Origin: Schistocerca nitens
Taxonomy: Eukaryota; Arthropoda; Insecta; Orthoptera; Acrididae
Length of the DNA stretch: 64,000 nucleotides
Reading direction: 5' to 3'
NCBI RefSeq assembly: GCF_023898315.1
Contig: NC_064616.1
Span: 708,627,389-708,691,388, forward strand
Of the stretch, positions 45,100 to 55,700 are shown in pieces (the stretch's first letter is position 1; the number at the start of each line of letters is the position of its first letter). The notes beneath the pieces are model-generated. The model had not been told where the DNA came from and ran no database searches. It worked only from the letters and a program-made list of their open reading frames with translations. Both the position numbers and the translations under genes were made by a program.

Positions 45100-46677
45100 T
45101 ACTGCCTGAATTTAGCCTGTCTTGAAATATTTCTTTTATTGTAGTGCGTCCACATCAGTTTGTATGCTTTCTGTTTTCTGTTCCTTGTAGTTGGGTGCCT
45201 TGTTTAATCGCCCTATTTGTACATATTCCCCAAGATATTTGAATTTTTCCACTCTCTTAAACTTTACGTATTTTGTGTACATGGCTTGGTTGTTGTTCTT
45301 TCTTTCCATGTATTTCGTCTTCTTATACGATATTTGTAGATCTGTTTTCGCATAGACTTCATGTAAGTATTACACTGCTTCTTGTGCTTCTTTTCTGTTG
45401 TTACTGAGTATTTCCAGGTCATCTGCAAGTGCCAGACGTTATATGATCGTCTTCTTTGCACATGTTCTTCCTGACTGAATTCCTCCTACTTTTTCTACCC
45501 ATTGTTTGATAATTTTGTCCAAGACAATGTTTAATAAAAGCGGTGAGAGACCATCTCCTTGTCTGACCCTTGTATGTATCTCGAATGAGTCTGAGATTTT
45601 TCCCATACATTTTATTTTGGATCTGGTATCTGTAAGTGTCTGTTGTATGACTGTCCTAGTTTTTCTGTCTATTCCATATTCTTCTAATGCGTCGAAGAGA
45701 ATCTGTCTATGGAGTCGTAGGCTTTCTTAAAGTCCGTGAGGGTAGCTTCAGTGTTGTTCGTCTGTCTGACATTCAGGAGCTTTCGCAGGTTCCAAATTTG
45801 TTCGATACATGGCCTTGGTATTCACCTTCCTTGTATCAGCTTGTGATTCTAGTCTGTTGAAGAGAATTTTGTAGGTGACTCGTAGTAATGAAATACCTCT
45901 GTAGTTATTAGGGTCTGTCTTGTCGCCCTTTTTGCGGAGTGGGTGAATCAATGCGCATTTCAATTCCTGTCGAATTTTCTCTATATTCCATATTTCTATA
46001 AGAATTTCATGGATTTTCTATGCGATGGTTTGGTCTTTGAGTTTCCACATCTCGGAGATAATGCCGTCTTCTCCTGGGGCTCTGTTGTTTTTTAGATGTT
46101 TTATAACTTCTTCTACCGCTGTTATTGACGGCAGCTTTAAATCTGGGTTTATTTACTGTTTTCGAAGAATAATTTTTCTTAGACTTCTCGCAATTGAGGA
46201 GTTTATCAAAATAATTTTTAAGAATTTTGCCGTTTTCTTTAGTGCTTGTTTCCAGAGATCCGTCTGTTCTTTTGAAGCAAATGCTTGGAGGCTGATAACC
46301 TTTTGTATTTTCCCTGAAAATTCTGTGGAAATTTATCGTGTTACTTTTCTTGAAGTCTTCCTCGAATTTCATTTAGTCTGTTTTGGTCGTATGTCCTTTT
46401 CACTAATCAATATCTTTCGAAGATTGTTTCTGGACTTTTTGGAAATCTTGCCATGTCTCTTTAGTTACGTGCTGCTAAACTTCTTCCATGTCTGGATTCT
46501 GCGTTCAATGGCCTGATAACAAGTTGCGTTCCACCATCTATGTTTGCGTTTCCTAGAAGGTTGCCGCAGAAGCACTGCATAATGAATTGTCTTCGAAAGG
46601 TCTGTCCAATTTGCTTTCAATATTTTAAAGAACATAGTTCTTATTATTGGAAACAGCGATCTATAATTATTATAAAT

Positions 46678-46896
46678 AAACTGGTAGCAGTCTTGATCGC
46701 ATAAATTTTTAATGTGGTAACTGGTTTCGATCTTATTATAAGATCATCTTCAGACCATAGATGTCTGCCGGAGGCCGTGGCGCATGGCAACCCTCTTGCT
46801 TGTAGCTGGTGGTGTACTGCCTGGTGCAGTACAATTATGCGATCAAGACCGGTTACCACATTAAAAAAATTATGCGATCAAGACTGCTTCCAGTTT
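46678..46896. mobile_element. Foldback (MITE-like) element inside the RTE LINE
   Basis: The first and last roughly 54 bases are inverted repeats of each other: the left arm starts AAACTGGTAGCAGTCTTGAT, the right arm ends in its complement with a few mismatches. The spacer is about 110 bases. No coding capacity. I could not find a clear TSD. It breaks the LINE between EN and RT. Confidence 0.8.
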
Positions 46897-47875
46897 ATGT
46901 GTCCAATTCGCTGTTGAACTTCAATTAATTTCTTCAATGATTTTGTCTATGTTTATCTTTAAGTATTCTGGGTCCTGTCTTATAATTTTTTTCTGTGTTG
47001 TCTTACACTTTCTTGGGACTGGCCTAATTTTTACTTGTAGCTTGTGATGGACGAGCTCGAAGAATCCTTTACGTGTTCTCACATTTAGAATTTCGCTTTA
47101 ATTTTGCTTGTTATGGATATGTTACCTATTTGGAAATCTCCCCACTCGTTTTTCGGCGTTTTCCATGTTGTGAGTTTTAGTTTTGACTTTTGAAATTACG
47201 TTGACATATTTTTTAGCTAAAATTTTGACAATAAAGTGTGTCATGTTCCCTATTCTTGTTAGTGTTTTTGTGTGCTGTGTATAGGCCAGTGATTTGCTTG
47301 CACTTCTTCTGCTTGCCTAGTTGTGCACTGAAGTCTCCTAATACAATTTTAACATGTCTTTCTGGTATTTTATTTGTTATTTCCTCTATGTCTTCCCAAA
47401 AGCCTTCGACTTCTTGTGGTTTCTTTCTGTTGTGACCGTTTGTCGATGCATGTACGTTGACGATTGTGTATCTTTTGTTTCCTGCTTTGAAGGTTATTGT
47501 AGAGATTCTTTCTGATACTGAACTAAAATCTAGGACTGATTCGTGAACCGCAAATCCTCTGCCAAACATTGTCGGTGTTCCTCATCCGACAGCAGGTTTT
47601 CCTTTGCATATCCTTTTCTGAGTTGAAGTAGTTTTCGTCTGTGAAATGCGTCTTTTGTATTGCGAGGTTTTGATGTGAAATTTCTCCTGAACATCCGTAA
47701 GCTGTCTGAGTTTGCCTGTCTTGACCAGCACATTTGTGTTGAGCGTACGAATACAGTGTTTGCGAAAAGGTTTCGAGAAGCTCCGATTCTTCGCCTTCTC
47801 GTGATATTCCTGGTCCCCCAGAATCCGATGACCAGGGAAGTCCAGTATACTTACTGGAGCATGGAATAGTGGATA

Positions 47876-50154
47876 TTCTTCCACATTTAATAATATTAGT
47901 ATGGAAATATGGATTAAACGCGTTGAGGATAGTATAAGCATTGTATTTATTACGTTGAATCGTAATACGTAGAACATATTAATCAATAAAAGCATTTTCA
48001 CAAATGTGATACAGTTCAGAAGCCAAGGAATAAACAGCTTTTTCAAAGAGTAAATATGTTTCCCTATATCACATTGATAAAGCTTTAAATTATGATACCT
48101 TCCTTTTCGTGTTCAGATTTTGAATAAATGAAGCCTATACGTTCCCCCACGCTACGCTCAAGTTACATTGAAAACCCTATGAAAATTCGTCTACTTGTTA
48201 TGCAGATCAGATGCGACCCTTGGAGTAAATCTTTGAATTAAGTCTTTTTTTTTTCCTCATCAGATTTTGATGAAATCAGGACTGTACGTTGCCCCAAGCT
48301 ACGCTCACGTTACCTGTAAAAACCTCATGAAAGTTCCTCTGGCAGTTACCATAAACATTTGATTCTGCTCTCAAAAATTCTATGTGTATCCCCCGTGCAC
48401 AACTCACTCGGCGTATCAATCCTCTGTTGGTTATTTTTGATCTCACTAACTTCTCGTTCATCAGTTTCACTAGATGCTTAATCATTAGGAGGGAGCATAA
48501 ATTATTAGTGAATTCAATATATTTTCCGTTCCACAATTTTCTTAGCCAGTACTGCGAGTGTTCAACAGACTGCTATAGTTCTTTTCTTGCCTTCCGTGTA
48601 TTCAATCTCTATGTTAAATCATCATTTATGTCTCCTGCGCAGGAGTGTCTAGAGTAATTAACGTAGGCACATGATTCGAGTGTAGGTGCACTGAAGTCGT
48701 CTAATAGTGACTTCTGACACCATAATTTCTAGAAGCGAGTATTATCAGCTTTTACTTTGGACTCTGCATTACCCTATCTATTTGAGACTGAGTTTGTCTT
48801 GCTATTTTTTTCTCTAATGTGTGGTCAGTGGAAGGAAATTTTGATGGCAGTCTACCCTAGGTGCTTGCTAGTATTATATCTGTCTAGCTTAGAGTTGTTT
48901 GTGGCGGGAATTCATTGTCTTTTCTAGAATGCAATGGCCGCACAATTATATTTTCGGTTCTCATTTGAAGTTATTGCCTGCTGGAACGTCATGTTGCTAT
49001 GGATCATTCTACGCTCTTTTTCCTGTACTTAAAAAAAAAGGTACTATTCGTTTGTGGCCGTATATGGCACTAAATGGTGTAGTCCTAAGCATTTCAGTGG
49101 ATATGCATTGCTTTTGAATGGATTCACACCGTAATTATACTTTGGATTACTTCTGCATTGGTTACTACAGTGTTCGTATCGTAATCAGTAATAATATTTC
49201 TTCATGGGATCTATATATGGTTCTACAGGTCAACTTACTACATAAATGACAAACCAGTCTCCTTGTTTGTGTCTCATAAATAATGACGCAAATCCGCTAT
49301 AGTATTTCCAATTTCCATGAAGTTTGTAGTAAATCTTCTCTCTGTCACAACTGGTTCTGGTCATTCGATTCGGACAAGAATGACATCTGACAGAGCAGCT
49401 TTTACATTGCGTAACACAATTTGTCTTGCTATTAATGACATAGAGGTATAGGCTTACTGACTCTTGTTCGAAAATTTTGTATTCTGTATAAGCGGACTGA
49501 TGCTCGGCCCAGAGGCTTTCAGTTTCCACACGAGGCCGAAATATACGCTACGCTCCTAGTTACAAGTTCACCTTCTAGTCGGATAAGTTCTTCCAGGGAG
49601 GTGGGATGTAGACACCAGTATTTATTTCTTTACTTTATACGAATATGACATAAGGCCTCATATTATACCGCTCGTATATGTTATACACAGAAATAGCAGT
49701 AGCTGCAGCCTCACTTGCTGGTGCTATTGCTTCCTGCTTTCCTTCCGGCTGAGTATTCCTGCTTTCTTTCCGGCTGAGTACCAACATGTAAGTTGTCCAT
49801 CTGCTGTAGGGCAGCGGTTTACAGACGTGCTTTTTTGTTTGTTTTGTTCCTCTGTGTCAGAGTCTCAGTTTCTGGTAGCAGTCGCTTTTGTCGTTGCTTT
49901 AATAATTCGCATCTACGACATCTTGGCTAGATATTGGTAGGTCACCGATGATTACTGAGTTAGGTCTGTACTTAGTACTGGGCCAATAACGGCAGCACTC
50001 TTACTGTTTGATTTGCATTATCGTCATCCATAGCTTGTCCCCGAGCCTCTCCATAGTCATCACCGTGCCTGGTAGTGATTTGAGCACAGAAGTAAGAGGA
50101 AGAAACATTCGTGTTCAATGGCACTTCATCCACAACGTTTCTATAGTTACTGTA
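47876..50154. other. 2.3 kb, mostly unassigned; diverged tandem duplication at 48100-48370
   Basis: Two similar stretches (CTATACGTTCCCCCACGCTACGCTCA near 48137, CTGTACGTTGCCCCAAGCTACGCTCA near 48281, each followed by GTTAC and a GAAA(A/G)TTC phrase) suggest a duplication of period about 145. ATTCCTGCTTTCCTTCCGGCTGAGTA is also repeated near 49727-49778. No gene recognised. Confidence 0.5.
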
Positions 50155-50166
50155 AACCACAAAAGA

Positions 50167-50380
50167 GTCCGCAGCTCGTGGTCTCGCGGTAGCGTTCTCG
50201 CTTCCCGAGCACGGGGTCCCGGGTTCGATTCCCGGCGGGGTCAGGGATTTTCTCTGCCTCGTGATGACTGGGTGTGTGTGTTGTCCTTAGGTTAGTTAGG
50301 TTTAAGTAGTTCTAAGTTCTAGGGGACTGATGACCATAGCAGTTAAGTCCCATAGTGCTCAGAGCCATTTGAACCATTTG
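50167..50380 (+). repeat. SINE-B (plus), 12-bp TSD
   Basis: Full length in plus orientation, tRNA-like head first. TSD AACCACAAAAGA at 50155-50166 and 50381-50392. Confidence 0.94.
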
Positions 50381-50631
50381 AACCACAAAAGAAATAATAC
50401 AATTTCAGAGACCTTACTGGTCACATACAGATATGGTTTTATGTATACAGACTGAAGTGGCGAGGGAAAATGTGTACCACGGTCGGGAATTGAACCTATG
50501 TCTAGTCAGGTGCGTTAGCCATTAAGCCACGTTGGCACAGCGATTCACACCACTACACGGATTACCCTGCCCGACTCTCTCCTCGATCCAAATTTTCACT
50601 GCCATCCCAGTATACTTTAAATTCCCCCTTG

Positions 50632-50887
50632 CAGTTCGCCTGCCTAGCTAAGTGCTAACGCTCTTGCCTACTACGCAGCAGGCCCAGGTTCGATTCCCGG
50701 CCGGGTTGGAGATTTTCTTTGCCTGCGGACTGAGTGTTGTGTTGTCCTCATCATCACCTCATCATCGCCGACGTGCAAATCGTCCAATTTGGCGTCACCT
50801 GAAATAAAACTTGCACCCGCCGGCCGAACTTCCGCGGACGGATCTTCCCGGCCATCAATGCCACCCGATCATTTCATTCTTTCCCCC
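50632..50887 (+). repeat. tRNA-like SINE inserted in the left arm
   Basis: CTAAGTGCTAACGCTCTTGC with a B-box-like CAGGTTCGATTCCCGGCCGG; the body ends near TTCATTCTTTCCCCCTTA. The arm sequence stops at AATTCCCCCTTG and resumes after TTTCCCCCTTA, which looks like a TSD of about 10 bases. Confidence 0.7.
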
Positions 50888-50964
50888 TTACGTATGAACA
50901 AGATTACCGAGGTTCTCTGAGTTCTGAAATAACACCTCAGTATCTAACGTAAATGTAATTTGTA

Positions 50965-51151
50965 GCCGATCGGTTCTAGGCTCTTCAGTCCGAAACCGCG
51001 CTGCTGCTGCGGTCGCAGGTTCGAATCCTGCCTCGAGCATGGATGTGTGTGATGTCCTTAGGCTAGTTAGGTTTAAGTAGTTCTAAGTCTAGGAGACTGA
51101 TGACCTCAGATGTTAAGTCCCATAGTGCTTAGAGCCATTTGAACCATTTTT
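50965..51151 (+). repeat. SINE-A (plus), 11-bp TSD
   Basis: TSD TGTAATTTGTA at 50954-50964 and 51152-51162. The start of the head is shortened (GCCGATCGGTTCTAGGC). Confidence 0.93.
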
Positions 51152-51363
51152 TGTAATTTGTATACGTACCTGCACTTGAGCCTCAGGCTGGATCCCTAAT
51201 TTATGTTCGATGGTGAGGTGCTATTTCAGAACATAGAGAGCCTTGGCAACCCTGTTCGTGTGTAAGGGGGAATTTAAAGTAGACTGGGGCGGCAGTGAGA
51301 ATTTGGATCGAGGAGGTAGGCGTGCCAGGTAATCCACGCCTGAACCTTGTGCTAGGGTAGCTT

Positions 51364-52511
51364 AGTGGCTAATGCCACTGCCTAGTAAGCAGGAGACCCA
51401 GGTTCGATTCCCGGCCTTGGTATACATTTTCACTCTCCACTTCAATCTATATACATAAAATCATACTGTAAAATAGTATAGGCGGTCGCTGACGCTGTGT
51501 GGAAAACTGCAGTTGTTGACTAGTGCGGACATTTAATAAACAACCATCAGACCACTTGAAATGTAAATGTAAATTTGTGAATTTCATGAAACCTAAAAAT
51601 GTTGTATCCGTTGAACAGGTTATTACTGACTCACAACTTGAGCCTGTGATGTTACGCACAAACCTCGAAGTAACAAAGTGCAAACAACAGCTCGGTTCAG
51701 CACCCGGAAGTACAGCATTCATGTGCAGAGAACTCAAGCTGAACGATCTCATAAGCTCAGTTAAGTTAATCAAGTGAAAGACTTCGATTTACTGATAAGA
51801 TTTTGAAAGACTAGTTTTTTCACGATATACGTAGCTTGCAAGACACAGTTTCAGGGTGACAATTATTGAACTATATGAAAAAAAAAACGTAAATTAGTTA
51901 CAAACTACGGGGTGCACACATTTTATTCGACATTTAAACGTCACTACAGATACTCGGATTTATGTTATAACAAGTTCGATATGCCTTCCATCATTGCTGA
52001 TGATGTGGCGCAGACGTATAGCGAAATTCTGCATGAGACGCCGAAGTGTCCGAATATCGATGCTGTCGATCACCTCCCACACAGTCACCCATTGAGGATG
52101 AAGAGACTTCTAGATAGCGAAATGCGGATTCTTAGCCCTCCAAATGCGCCAATTTTGCTTACTGACAAACCCATCTTAATGAAAATGGGCTTCGTCCCTA
52201 AACCAAACCATACAGCGCATACTAATTCCCATCATGCCCCGCAGCCAACCGTGCAATTTAACGTCCTAACACAAACCGTTCAGAAGTTATGACGATATAT
52301 ATTTCATATACTTCAATAATTGTTGCCCTGTACTTTACATTACATTCCATACTTGAGAATTTTCCAATTGATAGTGGTCCACATCAGATAGGATGATCAG
52401 GCAAGACGGAGCGAGGGGCATCGGGGGGGGGGGGGGTAGCTTTGTTTATCTGCTACAAAAGTGTAATACAAATGCAGAAACAATTGACTTGGTTGGCACT
52501 CATGTAAATCT
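51364..52511 (+). repeat. 1.15-kb direct repeat, left copy
   Basis: Identical to 56502-57654 except for about six base changes, one A-run difference and a longer G run (for example GGCCTTGGTATA against GGCCTTGTTATA). It begins inside the tRNA-like block at AGTGGCTAATGCC and ends at CATGTAAATCT. Upstream sequence continues the tRNA-like block without a break, so this copy is joined to the original left flank. Frames of 84 and 126 codons within it are unrecognised and lack family motifs. Confidence 0.95.
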
Positions 52512-52513
52512 AC

Positions 52514-52762
52514 TCTACCACCACAACTCACCCTTCCCGTCACGATGCTACGGCTGATACAATTTCTGCGCCTCAGTCTGACAACATCACTTCTGCTACT
52601 GAACATGCGCGAGAGCGCTCTACTGACAGCACTCATCAACAGTTACCAATTGCTGCATCTGATTCTTGGGCGGATGATGTCGAGGATGAGCCACAGCACC
52701 AGGAGGATGCCGAAGGCAGAGATGCTCCCGCGGCTGTACCCAGCACCGACCAACAACAGTGA
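52514..52762 (+). pseudogene. ORF1 C-terminal remnant of the LINE
   Basis: An open frame of 82 codons, rich in Ser/Thr/Ala at first and acidic/Gln-rich later (SWADDVEDEPQHQEDAEG, ending STDQQQ), stops at TGA 52760-52762. No zinc knuckle or coiled coil remains. It begins exactly at the insertion boundary and has no start, so it is truncated. Its stop overlaps the first possible ORF2 codon (GTG 52759-52761). Confidence 0.65.
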
Positions 52763-55700
52763 CTACGGCTGTATCGTCAGCCTCTGTGGGGCCGCCCCTG
52801 CCGCCCACACCTGGCCTCCTACACAACCCAGTGGCCGGCCTGGCTGACCAAACGTACCGTCTAGCGACGATTAACATCAACAACATGCGTGCCCGACATA
52901 AACTAAAGATGCTACAGGACCTGCTCAACGCAGCAGACATCGACATTGCGCTCCTTCAAGAGGTGTATGTCACAGACTTCAAGGGACCCTATGGCTACAC
53001 GACTTGGGTCTCACATGCGTCTGCCAATGGCAGTGGTGTGGCGATCCTCCTCCGCGAAGGTATATCCGCAGAAGTCGTCGAGTATCTCCCTGACGCCAGA
53101 GGCATGGCTCTTACTATCCAAGGAGTCAAACTTATTAACATCTATGCACCGTCAGGATCTGGTCGGCGTCGCGAACGATCCACCTTTTTCGCTCATACAA
53201 TCACGCCCCTCTTTATGGGCCGTCAGGACGCCTTGATAATGGGAGGGGACTTTAACTGTAGCCAAGCACCTAAGGATCAGTTACCACATCATTCTCCCTG
53301 CGCAGAACTTACGACAATTATAAATAATCTTCAATTGGTGGACTCGTGGGAACATGTTTGTGGCGATCGGCCCGGATTTACTCACTACACCAGCCATTCC
53401 TCCAGCCGCATCGACCGCATTTACATCTCGCGCTCCATAGCTGTGGGGACAAGAGCTGCCGAAGTTTGGCCCACAGCTTTTTCTGACCACGAGGCCTACA
53501 TCTGCGCTATTACCCTCGGCCGCCAGAAGGTATGGCACAGCCGTGGTCTTTGGAAGTTGAACGTCGCCCACCTCGCTTCTCAGGAATGCCGCCGCCTTAT
53601 AGAGAACACGTGGGACTCTTGTAGCCGCCGGCGTGGTACCTACCGGTCTACACTGTCGTGGTGGTTACTCTGCGCCAAACCAGCCCTCCGGAAGACCTTG
53701 ATAGGCTACGGCCGAGATGTTGCAGCATGGAAGAGACATACCATGGACTTTTACTACAGCATCTTAAGGGAATGTACAACACTGCCGTACTCACCTGCAC
53801 GGCAGGTGACAGTGAACCGTGCCAAGGCACAGATCATCAGATTAACACGTTGCCACCTTGAGGGTGCGATCGTCAGAGCGCGCACTCAAGACAGAGTGGC
53901 CCAGGAGGAACCGTCTATGTACCACGTCATTGCAGAACGACGTCGCCGACGCAGGACACTGATCCAAGCTATCACGACGGAAGACGGACGACGCCTTGAT
54001 ACCCAGCGCGACATAGGAAACGCCCTTCATGCTCACTACACTAGGCTGTACTCGGAACATCGACATCCCCCAGAGGTGATCGCCGAAGTCTCTCAACTCA
54101 CTTATGGCTCGATCTCTCCGACAGCGGCGGCGGATTTGACTGCAGATGTAACGGAAGAGGAAATCATTGAAGCAATACAGGCTGGGGCTGCTCATAAGTC
54201 CCCGGGACCTGATGGCCTTCCTCTGGAATTTTACCGGACGTATCAACAATTGCTGGCACCAGCATGGACTGATATATGCCGCGATCTTATGTCTCCCACG
54301 ACGCAGATACCTGGGGCCTTCCTAGAAGGACTGATTGTGCCTATACACAAACCACGAAGCGGATCCAGGATCAGTGACTATCGGCCCTTGACCTTACTCA
54401 ACAGTGACTTGAAGATTTTCACCCGGCTTCTGGCGGCACGCCTAAAGCGATCAGTACGATGTGTTGTGTCGCAGGACCAGGCATCGTTAGGTGGTGACCA
54501 TAATATTCGCACTGCATTGTGCCGATATATAGATATGATCGCGCTAGCCAAAGCTCGCCAACTGCCAGGAGTTTTGGCCTCACTCGACTTTAGCCAGGCC
54601 TTTGACAGAGTCGACCACACATTTTTGATGGAGGTACTGCGACACATGGGATATCCGGACGTCATAGTTAATGTACTGATGCGTCTCCTACGCGGCGTGA
54701 CGTCCAAGGTGTTATATAATGGCCGTCTTACGCCGCCGATACAGATCCAGCGATCGGTGCGACAAAGCTGCCCTCTTTCGGCGATATTGTACGCCCTCGT
54801 CTTGGAACCACTCCTCTGCGGCCTCCGACAACGCCTGACTGGAATATCCCTTGGTGGACACACTTTTTGCTGCACTGCCTATGCGGATGATCTGATACTC
54901 CTTCTTCGCAATAATGACGAAGTTCGTGCAGCACTGGCGTGGGTGGCGACCTACGGCGCGGCATCGGGGAGCCATCTCAATCTCCACAAATCACACGCCC
55001 TGTCTATAGGCAGAGGCCTACCCGACGAGAGTGTCGCACCGCTAAGAATCAGTGACACAATCCGCTGTCTTGGCATTGATTTCACATCTGACATGAAGCG
55101 TTCAACAGCCCTTAACTACAGGCGTTTATTGAATCAGATGAGAGCAGGAATAAGTGACCACCGTCTGCGACATCTAGACCTCCTGCAACGGACACGATAT
55201 GCTAACGTCTATTTGGCGTCACGTATCCCCCATTTTGCACAGATACTCCCCGTACCACCTACCCTGGCTCACCGCATGTTGGCGGTTTTGGGATCCTTTG
55301 TTAATACGGGCATGTTATTTAAGATTCGTTACGAGTCCCTAACCCTCCCGAGGAGCAGAGGGGGTTTAGGCCTTTGTCATGTTCAGAACAGAGCGAAGGC
55401 TCTGTTCGTCAGCTGTCACCTGCAACTGTGGCGTCGAAGTCCGACGTGCCTCACAAGTCTCTTACTGGAAGCCTTACGACCAATCTCACTCGCACCCCCT
55501 GTGATGATATCGGACATCCCAGCACCTTTCTTCTACATTAGCCAGTTCTTCCTTGAATTAAGCTACATCCGCACCGCACTACTACCCACACGCTTGATGA
55601 TGACGAGGGCGGTATATGCTGCCATGCAAATGAACAGGACGCCGAATGTGATTGAAAGCAAACACCCCAACACAAAGTGGCGCGCTGTGTGGCAGGCAGT

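Larger units (their letters stand above)
43335..47875 (-). mobile_element. RTE-like LINE, about 3.1 kb after removing insertions
   Basis: Minus strand. Endonuclease: TLNTNVLVKTGKLRQLTDV (47760-47690), GKPAVG, TPTMFGRGFAVHES, VSERISTITFKAGN, IVNVHASTNGHNRKKP, then IVLGDFSAQLGK, where the usual Asn of GDFN is Ser (47370-47310). RT: IIKxxKNNKAPGEDG-like text near 46080, MKCALIHPLRKKGDKTDPNN with YRGISLL (45963-45890), a palm motif ALADDL near 45417-45433, then after Tc1 I VVLPQALCTWENI and GTIQHIILRKISGAVHTDG, ending near 43335. Frames have several stops. The clade is inferred from the EN and RT text. Confidence 0.82.
50425..51475. repeat. Large inverted repeat with tRNA-like arms
   Basis: The left arm (from about 50425, interrupted at 50632-50887) and the right arm (about 51165-51475) are complementary over roughly 300 bases. 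Both include a tRNA-like block: minus strand near 50500, plus strand 51350-51422 (GTAGCTTAGTGGCTAATGCC, then CAGGTTCGATTCCCGGCC). Arms differ by roughly 15-20 percent by eye. The centre contains SINE-A at 50965-51151. The right arm is the landing site of the LINE at 52512. Confidence 0.82.

Noticed and set aside
51350-51423. Possible tRNA gene at the LINE target
   Set aside because: It has a T-arm-like segment and a plausible anticodon stem, but it lies in an inverted dispersed repeat with mismatched acceptor ends. I treat it as tRNA-derived.
53842-54987. Minus-strand frames of 91-165 codons under the LINE ORF2
   Set aside because: Shadows of the intact plus-strand EN-RT frame in GC-rich sequence.
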